From positions 1 to 45,584 of the forward strand of contig RHMC01000047.1 of assembly GCA_003719395.1 (NCBI GenBank): a DNA stretch of 45,584 nucleotides. Direction: 5' to 3'. The translations under genes and the position numbers were made by a program. This DNA comes from Streptomyces altiplanensis. GTDB taxonomy: Bacteria; Actinomycetota; Actinomycetes; Streptomycetales; Streptomycetaceae. The notes under the pieces are model-generated. The model was not told where the DNA came from. It did not search any database and was given only the letters and a program-made list of their open reading frames with translations. Of this stretch, positions 7,616 through 16,454 are shown piece after piece; within the stretch, counting starts at the first letter, position 1, and every line of letters starts with the position of its first letter.

Positions 7616-8713
7616 TCAGCTCTCGCCACCCTCCGCGTTCTCTTCGGTGAGGCCCTTCTGCAGGACCCGCCCCTCACCGGGGGCAAGCGTCCCGAGAATC
7701 CGCTCCAGGTCGTCCATCGACGCAAACTCGACGACGATCTTCCCCTTCTTCTGCCCCAGGTCGACCTTCACCCGGGTCTCGAACCGGTCCGAGAGCCGGG
7801 AAGCAAGACCGGTCAGAGCAGGCGACACCCTGGCACCGGCCCGCGGACTCTTCGCCTTGGGGGAGCCCTGTGGACGTGAGCCCATCAGAGTGACGATTTC
7901 CTCGACCGAACGCACCGACAGCCCCTCGGCCACGATGCGGTGCGCCAGGCGGTCCTGCTCCTCCGGGTCTTCCACGCCGAGCAGGGCCCGCGCATGGCCG
8001 GCTGACAGCACACCCGCCGCGACCTTGCTCTGCACCGAAGGCGACAGCTTCAGCAGACGCAGCGTATTGGAGACCTGCGGACGCGAGCGCCCGATCCGGT
8101 CGGCCAGCTGGTCATGCGTGCAACTGAAGTCCTTGAGCAGCTGGTCGTAGGCCGCCGCCTCTTCCAGCGGGTTGAGCTGAGCCCTGTGCAAGTTCTCCAG
8201 CAGCGCGTCGAGGAGCAGCTTCTCGTCCTCCGTGGCCCGGACGATCGCGGGGATCCTCTCCAGCCCTGCTTGCTTGCAGGCCCGCCAACGGCGCTCGCCC
8301 ATGATGAGCTCATAGCGCTCATGCCCCAGCTGCCGTACGACGACAGGCTGGAGGAGACCCACCTCCTTGATGGAGGTGACCAGTTCCGCGAGGGCTTCCT
8401 CGTCGAACTCCTTACGGGGCTGCTTCGAGTTCGGCTTGATGAGGTCCAGCGGCAGCTCAGCGAAGTGAACTCCGGCGACCTCATCGAGCTCCGCCGGCTC
8501 CTGCTCCTGCACGGGAGCTTCTGTTTCACGTGAAACAGAAGCCGAAGGAAGCGAAGCCACCTTCGCGGCAGCCACTCCCCGCTCCGCGGTCAGTACCGGC
8601 ACTGCCCCGGGAGACGTCGAAGCCAGCCCTACGGACACGCTCGGCCTCTCCGGCGAAGCAGGCGGGATCAGCGCGGCGAGCCCACGCCCCAGTCCTCTAC
8701 GGCGGTCACTCAC
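7616..8713 (-). CDS. parB: Chromosome partitioning protein ParB
   Basis: Centromere-binding CTP switch that loads at parS and spreads to organise the origin domain for segregation into spores. It has 365 residues. The N-terminal basic head starts [17 protein letters not shown] and probably contacts ParA, followed by a linker. The ParB/Srx CTPase domain (about 95-190) includes QPRKEFD and [12 protein letters not shown], then comes the HTH domain with [28 protein letters not shown]-terminal dimerisation region ends the protein. GTG 8713 overlaps the parA stop by 4 nt (GTGA), so it is translationally coupled to parA. A parS site (8522-8537) lies inside the gene and encodes VSRET (residues 60-64) in the linker before the CTPase domain. 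Confidence 0.96.
   Translation of the reverse strand: MSDRRRGLGRGLAALIPPASPERPSVSVGLASTSPGAVPVLTAERGVAAAKVASLPSASVSRETEAPVQEQEPAELDEVAGVHFAELPLDLIKPNSKQPRKEFDEEALAELVTSIKEVGLLQPVVVRQLGHERYELIMGERRWRACKQAGLERIPAIVRATEDEKLLLDALLENLHRAQLNPLEEAAAYDQLLKDFSCTHDQLADRIGRSRPQVSNTLRLLKLSPSVQSKVAAGVLSAGHARALLGVEDPEEQDRLAHRIVAEGLSVRSVEEIVTLMGSRPQGSPKAKSPRAGARVSPALTGLASRLSDRFETRVKVDLGQKKGKIVVEFASMDDLERILGTLAPGEGRVLQKGLTEENAEGGES
8522..8537. other. parS: parS site inside parB
   Basis: Perfect TGTTTCACGTGAAACA palindrome within the parB coding sequence (VSRET, linker region). Confidence 0.95.
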
Positions 8714-9948
8714 TGGATCCCCTCCGACATGCTCTGCTGACTGTTCTGGCTGCCCGAGTGGGCATGCTGCGGGTCGTAGTGCACCCCGACGCCCCGCAGC
8801 GCGATCTCACGGGCCGCTTCGAGGTACGACAGTGACCCACTGGACCCCGGGTCGTAGGTGAGCACGGTCTGCCCGTAACTCGGTGCTTCGGAGATACGAA
8901 CGGACCGCGGGATGCTCGTCCTGAGCACCTCCTTGCCGAAGTGAGTACGCACTTCGTCAGCCACCTGAGAGGCGAGCCGCGTCCTTCCGTCGTACATGGT
9001 CAGCAGAATCGTCGACACATGCAGGTCCGGGTTGAGGTGCCCTCGCACCAGATCGACGTTCCGAAGGAGCTGCCCCAGACCTTCGAGCGCGTAGTACTCG
9101 CACTGGATGGGGATCAGCACCTCCGCACCGGCGACCATGGCATTGACCGTCAGCAGGCCCAGCGAAGGCGGGCAGTCGATGAGGATGTAATCCAACGGCT
9201 GCTCGTACGCCTGGATGGCCCGCTGCAATCGGCTCTCCCGCGCCACCAGCGACACCAGCTCGATCTCCGCACCGGCGAGATCGATAGTGGCCGGGGCGCA
9301 GAAGAGGCCTTCGACGTCCGGGACCGGCTGAACCACTTCGGAGAGCGGCCTGCTGTCCACCAGAACGTCGTAGATCGAAGGTACTTCGGCGTGATGGTCG
9401 ATCCCCAGCGCCGTGGAAGCGTTGCCCTGCGGGTCGAGGTCGATCACCAGGACACGCGCGCCGTGCAGCGCGAGCGAAGCAGCAAGGTTGACCGTCGACG
9501 TGGTCTTCCCGACGCCGCCCTTCTGGTTGGCCACCACCATGATGCGGGTCTGCTCAGGCCGGGGCATCCCCTCACCGGCGCGGCCAAAAGCCTCTACCGC
9601 CAGTTGAGCAGCACGACCAATGGGGGTGTCGTCCATCGGGGGCGGCGTTTCACGTGAAACGTCCTCCCCCGCCGATTCGGTTCGGGGACCGGGGACCGGG
9701 TCGGTCATCGGTCCCGCGATGTTGGCGTCGGACCGCAAGGATTCACTCTCCTCGACTTCAGGCTCACAATGCACAGAGCCTGCCATGCTTTCGGGGTCAT
9801 GAACCAGCGAGGCCCGTTCTTCTGTGGAGGAATCCACCTCTGTGAACAACTCCGTAACCCTGGCGGGCCTGCGGTCGCGCGGTGCGGCAGTCGCACGGGT
9901 GCGGCTGATGATTCCATGCAGCAGAGAGCGGTGTTTCACGTGAAACAC
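8710..9948 (-). CDS. parA: Chromosome partitioning ATPase ParA
   Basis: Deviant-Walker ATPase that works with ParB to move and space origins. The deviant Walker A is [10 protein letters not shown] (Lys148), the Walker A' aspartate is in [11 protein letters not shown], and Walker B is [12 protein letters not shown]. The NTPase core runs from about 135 to 385. The N-terminal region of about 130 residues is long and low-complexity, with an acidic patch ([10 protein letters not shown]) and VSRET at 97-101 from an internal parS site. The first possible start, GTG 9948, lies inside another parS site and gives MFHVKH; a weak GGAG is about 10 nt upstream. Downstream starts such as GTG (Val31) or ATG (Met105) are also possible, so the N-terminus is uncertain. 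Cotranscribed with parB. Confidence 0.95.
   Translation of the reverse strand: MFHVKHRSLLHGIISRTRATAAPRDRRPARVTELFTEVDSSTEERASLVHDPESMAGSVHCEPEVEESESLRSDANIAGPMTDPVPGPRTESAGEDVSRETPPPMDDTPIGRAAQLAVEAFGRAGEGMPRPEQTRIMVVANQKGGVGKTTSTVNLAASLALHGARVLVIDLDPQGNASTALGIDHHAEVPSIYDVLVDSRPLSEVVQPVPDVEGLFCAPATIDLAGAEIELVSLVARESRLQRAIQAYEQPLDYILIDCPPSLGLLTVNAMVAGAEVLIPIQCEYYALEGLGQLLRNVDLVRGHLNPDLHVSTILLTMYDGRTRLASQVADEVRTHFGKEVLRTSIPRSVRISEAPSYGQTVLTYDPGSSGSLSYLEAAREIALRGVGVHYDPQHAHSGSQNSQQSMSEGIQ
9646..9661. other. parS: parS site inside parA
   Basis: CGTTTCACGTGAAACG, with a perfect 14-bp core at 9647-9660, in the N-terminal extension of parA where it encodes VSRET. Confidence 0.94.
9932..9947. other. 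parS: parS site at the parA start codon
   Basis: Perfect TGTTTCACGTGAAACA. Read on the parA strand, the putative parA start GTG (9948-9946) overlaps it and the site encodes FHVKH. ParB binding here could affect parA expression; that is inference. Confidence 0.95.
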
Positions 9949-10039
9949 GATGCACCGGCTCCACGGCTACATCCTCACGACACTCCGAAATACGTACATA
10001 TGGCAGATCGCGCGCAGCATCATTGACAGGCCGCGCAGA

Positions 10040-10756
10040 TCACCGGCGCCGACGTGTACGCCCCGTCCGCGCCGCCTTGGCCCGCTTGGCCGCGAACCGC
10101 ACCCCACCGGGGCTCTCCCCGACCTCCACGCGCACCACCGTGGACAACGGGTCCACCACCCCCTCACCGACGTGCAGCACCTCCGTCTCCACCACACCGA
10201 GTTTGCTCAGCGCGGAACGGGTGCTCTTGAGCTCCTCCTCGGCGGTGTCACCCTTGAGCGCCAGCATCTCCCCGTAGGGACGCAACAGGGGAACCCCCCA
10301 GCCGGCCAGCCGGTCCAGCGGTGCCACGGCCCGCGCCGTCACCACATGAACGGGCGGCAGCTTCCCGAGGACTTCCTCCGCACGGCCGCGCACCACCGTC
10401 ACGTGCTCCAGGCCCAGCAGCTCGACCACTTCCTGAAGGAAGTTCGTACGCCGCAGAAGAGGCTCCAAGAGAGTGATCTTCAGGTCCGGGCGCACCAACG
10501 CCAGCGGGATACCCGGAAGCCCGGCCCCCGACCCCACGTCGCAGACCGTGACCCCTTCGGGAACGACCTCGGAGAGCACCGCGCAGTTCAGCAAGTGCCG
10601 CTCCCACAACCGCGGTACCTCACGCGGACCGATCAGACCTCGCTCGACTCCGGCATCCGCGAGCAGTTCCGCGTACCGGACGGCCTTTGGAAAGCACTCA
10701 CCGAATACCGCACGTGCCTCTTCAGGCGCCTGGGGAAGCTCTGCTTCCTCCGTCAC
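10040..10756 (-). CDS. rsmG: 16S rRNA (guanine527-N7)-methyltransferase RsmG (GidB)
   Basis: SAM-dependent methyltransferase that makes m7G527 in the 530 loop of 16S rRNA; its loss gives low-level streptomycin resistance. It has 238 residues. The N-terminal helix FPKAVRYAELLADAGVERGLIGPREVPRLWERHLLN (in part) is diagnostic. The SAM motif is VCDVGSGAGLPGIPLAL, and VVTARAVAPLDRL is the later conserved strand. The C-terminus is basic (RTGRTRRRR). The start is placed at GTG 10756, which has GGAAGGA 8 nt upstream; a GTG at 10780 adds eight residues. It lies downstream of jag, behind a UUCG hairpin. Confidence 0.93.
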   Translation of the reverse strand: MTEEAELPQAPEEARAVFGECFPKAVRYAELLADAGVERGLIGPREVPRLWERHLLNCAVLSEVVPEGVTVCDVGSGAGLPGIPLALVRPDLKITLLEPLLRRTNFLQEVVELLGLEHVTVVRGRAEEVLGKLPPVHVVTARAVAPLDRLAGWGVPLLRPYGEMLALKGDTAEEELKSTRSALSKLGVVETEVLHVGEGVVDPLSTVVRVEVGESPGGVRFAAKRAKAARTGRTRRRR

Positions 10757-10818
10757 GGGGACCGTCCTTCCGTACCGCACTACCGCACTGGTGGCTGACT
10801 ATCAGGCTGACAAAGATC

Positions 10819-10842
10819 GCCCCGCCTGCGAACAGACGGGGC
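10819..10842 (-). terminator. UUCG-tetraloop hairpin between jag and rsmG
   Basis: Read on the minus strand, GCCCCGTCTG-TTCG-CAGGCGGGGC is a 10-bp stem (one G-U pair) closed by a UUCG tetraloop, 18 nt after the jag stop. Only a short TTTG follows it. It could be a partial terminator or an mRNA stability element that lowers or separates rsmG expression. Confidence 0.6.
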
Positions 10843-10860
10843 CGACAGGCGATGGACCGG

Positions 10861-11373
10861 TCAGGCCGGGAGCACGACGACGAAGCGCTGCGGCTCCTCG
10901 CCCTCGGACTCACTGCGCAGACCCGCTGCCGCGATCGCGTCGTGCACGACCTTGCGCTCGAAGGGCGTCATCGGGTCCAGCTTCATCGGCTCGCCCGTGC
11001 TCTTCACATCATTCGCGGCCTTGGCGCCGAGCTCTGCGAGCTCTTCGCGCTTCTTGGCCCGGAAGCCCGCGATGTCCAGCATCAGCCGGCTGCGGTCCCC
11101 GGTCTCACGGTGCACGGCGAGACGCGTCAGTTCCTGAAGCGCCTCCAGCACCTCACCGTCGCGACCCACGAGCTTCTGAAGATCACGGCTACCCGTGTCA
11201 CTGATGATCGAGACCGAAGCCCGATCGGCCTCGACATCCATGTCGATGTCACCGTCGAGGTCGGTGATGTCGAGCAGACCCTCAAGGTAGTCGGCCGCGA
11301 TCTCCCCTTCCTGCTCGAGGCGGGTCAGGGTGTCGACACCCTCAGCGGCCACGGAGGTGGTGCCTTCCGTCAC
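10861..11373 (-). CDS. jag: R3H/KH domain RNA-binding protein Jag (KhpB)
   Basis: RNA-binding protein of 170 residues. The N-terminal half (about 15-75) has an acidic Jag-type region and KH-II fold. It includes the conserved sequence ISDTGSRDLQKLVGRDGEVLEALQ (in part), with the GRDG loop for nucleic acid. The C-terminal R3H domain has KLDPMTPFERKVVHDAI. GTG 11373 follows AAGGAG by 8 nt and the yidC stop by 19 nt. It belongs to the conserved rpmH-rnpA-yidD-yidC-jag-rsmG block; homologues influence cell division and small-RNA metabolism. Confidence 0.92.
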   Translation of the reverse strand: MTEGTTSVAAEGVDTLTRLEQEGEIAADYLEGLLDITDLDGDIDMDVEADRASVSIISDTGSRDLQKLVGRDGEVLEALQELTRLAVHRETGDRSRLMLDIAGFRAKKREELAELGAKAANDVKSTGEPMKLDPMTPFERKVVHDAIAAAGLRSESEGEEPQRFVVVLPA

Positions 11374-11392
11374 GGGATGGACTCCTTATTGA

Positions 11393-12634
11393 TTACTTCT
11401 TGGACGGGTGCTTGGGCCGCTGCTGGCCCTTGCGCTGCCCGGACTTGGCTTGGCGTGCGGAACCGGAAGCAGGCTTGCCGGCCGTCTTGGGCTGGTCGGC
11501 CTGCTGCGGCTCTTCCTTCTGCAGCGAGGTCTTCGCCGCCACAGGCTCGGCGCCGGACTGACGCTGCGCCTTGGTCAGCCGCTTGGGCTGCTGCCGCTTC
11601 GGGCCGGAGTCGGCCGTAGCGCCGCCCTCGGTCTCGACCTCGGGTTCGCCCTTCGCCACGGTGCCGTCGGGCTGCACCGCCAGGCGCGCCATACCGAGAC
11701 CCTTGACGAACTTGCGCTCGGCCTCGTTGCGCTCACGGCCCTTGGCGGCGATCTGCTTGATCACGTTGCGCTCGCGTCGGCTGCGCACCTTGCCGTGCTT
11801 GATGATCGACTTCTGCATCCGCTCCAGCAGCTGAGCCTGCGCCTTGCTGCCCGGGGTCGGGTTGCCGTGGATCACGTACATCTGCTGGCCCATGGTCCAT
11901 ACGTTGGTGGTCAGCCAGTAGACGAGGACACCGACGGGGAAGTTGATACCCATGACGGCGAACATGACCGGGAAGATGTACATCAGCATCTTCTGCTGCT
12001 GCATGAACGGCGTCTTGACCGTCAGGTCGACGTTCTTCGTCATCAGCTGGCGCTGCGTGTAGAACTGCGACGCCGACATCAGGACGATCATGACCGCGGT
12101 GACGATGCGGACATCGGTCAGCGAAGCCTGCAGGGCAGCGACCTTCTCCGTGCTGTCCATGAACTTCGCCGCGATCGGGGCGCCGAAGATGTGGGCCTCA
12201 CGGGCACTGTCCACCAGGTTCTGGTTGAGAACACCGATCTCGTCACCCGAGGAGATCTTGCTCAGCACGTGGTACAGCGCGAAGAAGAACGGCGACTGCG
12301 CCAGGATGGGAAGGCACGAGGACAACGGGTTGGTACCCGTCTCCTTGTACAGCTTCATCATCTCTTCGGACTGACGCTGCTTGTCGTTCTTGTAGCGCTC
12401 CTGGATCTTCTTCATCTCAGGCTGGAGCGCCTGCATGCCACGCGTCGACTTGATCTGCTTGACGAACAGCGGGATCAGACAGATCCGGATCAGCACCACC
12501 AGGGACACGATGGACAGACCCCAGGCCCAGCCCGTGTCAGGCCCGAAGAGCGCGCCGTACATCGTGTGGAACTGGACGATGATCCAGGAAACCGGGGTGG
12601 TGATAAAGCTGAAGAGACTGGCAATCGTGTCCAC
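11393..12634 (-). CDS. yidC: Membrane protein insertase YidC/Oxa1
   Basis: Inserts and folds membrane proteins, alone or with the Sec translocon. 413 residues, Gram-positive type without the large periplasmic domain. TM1 contains [17 protein letters not shown], and the next TM ([18 protein letters not shown]) carries the hydrophilic-groove arginine. The coiled cytoplasmic hairpin is [21 protein letters not shown]. Further TMs include [35 protein letters not shown] and [18 protein letters not shown]. The long C-terminal tail is basic and Gln/Lys/Pro-rich, typical of actinobacterial forms that bind ribosomes. GTG 12634 has AAGGAG embedded in the end of yidD, whose stop is only 3 nt away. Confidence 0.96.
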   Translation of the reverse strand: MDTIASLFSFITTPVSWIIVQFHTMYGALFGPDTGWAWGLSIVSLVVLIRICLIPLFVKQIKSTRGMQALQPEMKKIQERYKNDKQRQSEEMMKLYKETGTNPLSSCLPILAQSPFFFALYHVLSKISSGDEIGVLNQNLVDSAREAHIFGAPIAAKFMDSTEKVAALQASLTDVRIVTAVMIVLMSASQFYTQRQLMTKNVDLTVKTPFMQQQKMLMYIFPVMFAVMGINFPVGVLVYWLTTNVWTMGQQMYVIHGNPTPGSKAQAQLLERMQKSIIKHGKVRSRRERNVIKQIAAKGRERNEAERKFVKGLGMARLAVQPDGTVAKGEPEVETEGGATADSGPKRQQPKRLTKAQRQSGAEPVAAKTSLQKEEPQQADQPKTAGKPASGSARQAKSGQRKGQQRPKHPSKK

Positions 12635-12637
12635 TAA

Positions 12638-12979
12638 TCAGGCTCCTTGAGCATTGGGCGAGGTCTCTGCGGCCGGGTTGATCTCAGCGGCGGAGTGCTG
12701 CCCGCCCTTGCTGCCGCGGTTGCCGCTCCACGCATTGCGCAGCGCTTCGTGCCAACGCGGACGTGTGCGCGGCGGGACATGGTCCACACCGCCCGGCGAC
12801 CACGGGTTGCACCGCAGAATGCGCCAGGCGGTCAGGGCCGTGCCCTTGACCGCACCGTGCCGGTCGATGGCCGTAAACCCGTAGTGGGAGCACGACGGGT
12901 AGTACCGGCAGACAGGCCCGAGCAACGGACTGATCGTCCACTGGTACAGCTTGATCAGAGCCAGCAGCGGGTACTTCAT
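12638..12979 (-). CDS. yidD: Membrane protein insertion efficiency factor YidD
   Basis: Small membrane-associated protein that assists YidC-dependent insertion. The N-terminal half is the whole conserved family: [26 protein letters not shown] (in part), with the Cys pair, followed by [27 protein letters not shown] (in part). The 40-residue tail is poorly conserved Ser/Asn/Ala. 113 residues. ATG 12979 overlaps the rnpA stop (ATGA), and its own stop is 3 nt from yidC. Confidence 0.95.
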   Translation of the reverse strand: MKYPLLALIKLYQWTISPLLGPVCRYYPSCSHYGFTAIDRHGAVKGTALTAWRILRCNPWSPGGVDHVPPRTRPRWHEALRNAWSGNRGSKGGQHSAAEINPAAETSPNAQGA

Positions 12980-13350
12980 CGCGCGCCCCCTCCCAGCAGC
13001 CGCTGAAGCGCGGCATCCAGGTCTCGGGCCAGCTGTGCATGGTCGGCATCGCCTGCTCCGGGCAATGCCCGTACGACAACCAGGCTACCGGGGGGCAGCT
13101 CCGACAGACGGTCCCGGACAAGGTGGCGAAGCCTCCGCTTCACCACGTTGCGCACCACAGCATTGCCAACGGCTTTGCTGACGACGAAACCCGCACGCGG
13201 CTGGGGAACGCTCTCCCCAGGCGCGTGCGGGTCCGTTGCACCGCTACTGCGTAGGTGGACGACGAGGAGCGGGCGTCCGGCCCGGCGTCCTCGGCGTACC
13301 GCGGTCGCGAAGTCCTCGCGCCGCCTCAGCCGATTCTCGGTAGGCAGCAC
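12976..13350 (-). CDS. rnpA: Ribonuclease P protein component
   Basis: Protein subunit that helps the RNase P RNA cut tRNA 5' leaders. 124 residues, normal size. It has the N-terminal [22 protein letters not shown] (in part) and the RNR-type motif [19 protein letters not shown], which binds metal and leader RNA. GTG 13350 lies 18 nt after rpmH, from which it is cotranscribed. Confidence 0.95.
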   Translation of the reverse strand: MLPTENRLRRREDFATAVRRGRRAGRPLLVVHLRSSGATDPHAPGESVPQPRAGFVVSKAVGNAVVRNVVKRRLRHLVRDRLSELPPGSLVVVRALPGAGDADHAQLARDLDAALQRLLGGGAR

Positions 13351-13368
13351 GTCATGACCTGTAGGTGA

Positions 13369-13506
13369 TCAGGCGGAAAGGCGCGTGCGGCCCTTGCCAC
13401 GGCGAGTCGCCAGGATGGCGCGACCGGCACGCGTCCGCATGCGGAGACGGAAACCGTGGGTCTTGGCGCGACGACGGTTGTTCGGCTGGAAGGTGCGCTT
13501 GCTCAC
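13369..13506 (-). CDS. rpmH: 50S ribosomal protein L34
   Basis: 45-residue highly basic ribosomal protein: [20 protein letters not shown], then [19 protein letters not shown], ending TRLSA. It is complete, starts at GTG 13506 and stops at 13369. It is the first gene of the leftward rpmH-rnpA-yidD-yidC-jag operon, divergent from dnaA as in most bacteria. Confidence 0.97.
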   Translation of the reverse strand: MSKRTFQPNNRRRAKTHGFRLRMRTRAGRAILATRRGKGRTRLSA

Positions 13507-13868
13507 TCGGGGGCTCCAGAAGTGGTGTGGTGGCGGGGCATCGCCTGGCTGTCACCGTGCGCCCACGAGGAAGCTCGCAACGCCCGTGTGCACCGCTTCA
13601 CGATCACAGACCGTGATCTTTGCCCATCGGAGGCAGGCGGCAGCAGCCATCGACAACTCGACCTGGTCACGGTACGCGCGGCTACGCCATCCGGTCAAAC
13701 CGACACCTTGTTGCCGGGCGACTATGCACAGCCTGTGGACAACAACTTGAACCGTGCGAGGCGCCGCGACTACCGTGACTGAACTTGGATTCCTTTCCTG
13801 CCTGTCCTTCCATCCCGTCCCTAGAACCACACATTCGTGTTCGTGGGACCTGTGAGAGAGCGTGCCCT
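13507..13868. promoter_or_regulatory. Divergent rpmH/dnaA promoter region with a DnaA box
   Basis: 362-bp spacer between rpmH (left) and dnaA (right). A perfect DnaA box, TGTGGACAA (reverse of TTGTCCACA), is at 13734-13742, about 130 nt before the dnaA start. That is consistent with autorepression of dnaA, as known in Streptomyces and other bacteria. I cannot place -10 and -35 elements with confidence on either strand. No ORF in the spacer looks coding. Confidence 0.7.
13734..13742 (-). promoter_or_regulatory. DnaA box in the dnaA promoter region
   Basis: TGTGGACAA, an exact reverse-complement match to the Streptomyces DnaA consensus TTGTCCACA; probable autoregulatory site for dnaA. Confidence 0.75.
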
Positions 13869-15625
13869 GTGGCTGACGTACCTGCCGATCTTGCCGCAGT
13901 GTGGCCGCGAGTGCTGGAGCACCTCCTCAAAGAGGGCCAGCAGGGCATCGAACCCAAGGACAAACAGTGGATCGAACGCTGCCAGCCGCTCGCGCTGGTC
14001 GCCGACACCGCGCTGCTCGCCGTCCCCAATGAATGGGGCAAGCGCGTCCTCGAAGGCCGGCTCGCCCCCCTCATCAGCGAGACCCTGAGCCGCGAGTGCG
14101 GCCGTCCGATCCGGATCGCGATCACCGTCGACGACTCCGCGGGAGAGCCCGCCCCGCAGCAGCAACCGCAGCACGAGTCGTACGACAGCTACGGACACCG
14201 GCCCCAGGCCGACGACCTGCCGACCGCCAGGCCCGCCTACCCCGACTACCGGCAGCCCCGCCACGAGCAGGGCTCCTGGCCCCGCCGCAGGCCGACCACG
14301 GCTGGCAGCAGCCCCGGCTCGGCGGGTTCCAGGAACGCGACCCGTACGCCTCGCGCCCCCCGCAGCACGACTACCGGCAGCAGCCGCCCGAGCACCAGCA
14401 GTACGAGCAGCCGCACTACGACCAGTCCCCGCGTCACGAGCGTCACGAGCGCCCCGAACGTCCCGAGCGCCGCGACCACCAAGACCAGCCCGCCCCGCAC
14501 CGCGGCGGCGGCCCCGGCTCCTCGATGATGTCCGCCGGCGGCGCCCCCGGGCCCCTGGCCGCACAGCCCTCGACGCCGGGCCCCGGCGAACCGCACGCCC
14601 GCCTCAACCCGAAGTACCTCTTCGACACCTTCGTCATCGGCTCGTCCAACCGCTTCGCGCACGCGGCCGCCGTGGCCGTCGCCGAGGCGCCGGCGAAGGC
14701 GTACAACCCGCTCTTCATCTACGGAGAGTCAGGGCTCGGCAAGACGCACCTGCTGCACGCGATCGGGCACTACGCGCGGAGCCTCTACCCCGGCACGCGC
14801 GTGCGCTACGTGAGCTCCGAGGAGTTCACCAACGAGTTCATCAACTCCATCCGCGACGGCAAGGGCGACGCCTTCCGCAAGCGCTACCGCGACGTGGACA
14901 TCCTGCTCGTCGACGACATCCAGTTCCTCGCGAGCAAGGAGTCGACGCAGGAGGAGTTCTTCCACACCTTCAACACGCTCCACAACGCCAACAAGCAGAT
15001 CGTGCTGTCCTCGGACCGGCCGCCCAAGCAGCTGGTGACCCTGGAGGACCGGCTGCGCAATCGCTTCGAATGGGGCCTGACCACCGACGTACAGCCGCCC
15101 GAGCTGGAGACGCGCATCGCGATCCTCCGCAAGAAGGCGGTGCAGGAGCAGCTCAACGCGCCGCCCGAGGTGCTGGAGTTCATCGCGTCCCGCATCTCGC
15201 GCAACATCCGCGAGCTGGAGGGCGCGCTGATCCGTGTGACGGCCTTCGCGTCACTCAACCGGCAGCCCGTGGACCTCGGCCTCACCGAGATCGTGCTCAA
15301 GGACCTGATCCCCGGTGGCGAGGACGCGTCTCCCGAGATCACGGCGGGCGCCATCATGGCGTCCACCGCGGACTACTTCGGGCTGACGGTGGAGGACCTC
15401 TGCGGATCGTCCCGCAGCCGCGTGCTGGTGACGGCCCGGCAGATCGCGATGTACCTGTGCCGTGAGCTGACGGACCTCTCGCTGCCCAAGATCGGCGCAC
15501 AGTTCGGCGGCCGCGACCATACGACCGTGATGCACGCCGACCGCAAGATCCGCGCGCTGATGGCGGAGCGGCGCTCCATCTACAACCAGGTCACCGAGCT
15601 CACGAACCGCATCAAGAACGGCTGA
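13869..15625 (+). CDS. dnaA: Chromosomal replication initiator DnaA (one-base frame break at about 14280-14290)
   Basis: AAA+ initiator that binds DnaA boxes at oriC and melts the origin. Domain I starts at GTG 13869 ([20 protein letters not shown]). Domain II is a long Gln/Pro/Arg/His-rich linker as in Streptomyces. Domain III begins near [21 protein letters not shown] (in part), with Walker [12 protein letters not shown], Walker [12 protein letters not shown] and sensor [10 protein letters not shown]. Domain IV carries the box-binding signature [16 protein letters not shown]. The sequence changes frame in the linker: up to TGG 14277 it reads ...HEQGSWPR, and from about 14288 [11 protein letters not shown] continues in another frame. 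One extra C in CCCCGCCGCAGG (14280-14290) would restore a 585-residue protein. DnaA is essential, so I read this as a sequence error rather than a pseudogene. Confidence 0.93.
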
Positions 15626-16454
15626 CCCGGCACCGGAAACACCGCCCGGAGGGCGCCCAGGGACGTACTCCCGGGGCGCCCTTCGCGGCTCCGCGACTCT
15701 GCGGTGTTCGAATGCCTGGCCACGCGACTCTCTTCTCCACAGAAGAGGGCGGGATGCCTTGTCCACACCCTGGGGACTCGCGGGTTGTCCAGATCGGGTC
15801 CACAGGTGCGGATCCTGGAGGCTCATCACCCCAGGTCAGGTGGGTGTGGATTTGTGTCCAACCTTCATCCACAGCCTGTGGACAGTGAGACTGTCCACAG
15901 GGACCACTCTTGGTTGTCCACCGGCAACCCACAGGCAGGACCACGTTGTGCACAGCTAATCCACACCCCTGTCCACTGTTCGGCAACGAAACGCGCCCTC
16001 TCACCGCCTCGAGTGAAAGCGGTCACACCAAGGTGCTGGGTTGGGCTGTGGGGAACGTGGGTAAAGCTGGGGACAGCACTGGGGAGAAGTCACCCCCGCC
16101 TGTGCATGGGGTGTGCAGAACTTTCGCGTGTCCACAGAACCCCTTGGTTTTCCACGGGGCCCGCCCACAGGGCCGGTGGACAAAAAAGTGGGCTTGACCT
16201 GTGAAAACAGGGTTATCCACCGTTTCCACAGGCCCTACTACTACTCCCACTTAGAGATAGCTCGGAAATCGCTTGGAAGAAGGGCCTGTGCACAACTCGG
16301 GCCCGGAGCCGGCGACCCCTCTCGCCACGACTTGACCCCGAGCCGCACCGACTGTCGGTGCGGTGCGTCAGACTGGTCCCCGGCAACACAGCCAGACGAC
16401 CCCAGACGACGACGGCCAGCAGGGCGAGCCAGCAACAAGCAGGAGGCGGTTCCG
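15626..16454. other. oriC: Origin of chromosome replication (oriC) with DnaA-box clusters
   Basis: 829-bp non-coding spacer between dnaA and dnaN. It is packed with DnaA boxes in both orientations. Perfect or near-perfect matches to TTGTCCACA are at 15759-15767, 15785-15793 (TTGTCCAGA), 15877-15885 (reverse CTGTCCACA), 15891-15899 (CTGTCCACA), 15914-15922 (TTGTCCACC), 15946-15954 (TTGTGCACA), 15957-15965 (TAATCCACA), 15969-15977, 16128-16136 (GTGTCCACA), 16175-16183 (reverse TTGTCCACC), 16213-16221 (TTATCCACC) and 16222-16230 (GTTTCCACA), with weaker ones between. The boxes form two groups around a centre near 16000-16100, as in Streptomyces origins. A slightly less G+C-rich stretch lies at 16230-16275. 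No coding ORF is credible here. Confidence 0.95.
15649..15683 (+). terminator. dnaA terminator hairpin
   Basis: AGGGCGCCC (15650-15658) pairs with GGGCGCCCT (15674-15682), 25 nt after the dnaA stop. The loop is about 15 nt and there is no long U tract, as is common in Streptomyces. It would stop dnaA transcription before it enters oriC. Confidence 0.65.

Noticed and set aside
15704..16250. Several short frames within the dnaA-dnaN spacer
   Set aside because: The spacer is full of DnaA boxes and has a low-bias codon pattern; the frames have no ribosome sites or family features.
16113..16454. 114-residue N-terminal extension of dnaN
   Set aside because: It reads through oriC DnaA boxes. GTG 16455 has a perfect AGGAGG and begins with the conserved clamp N-terminus.
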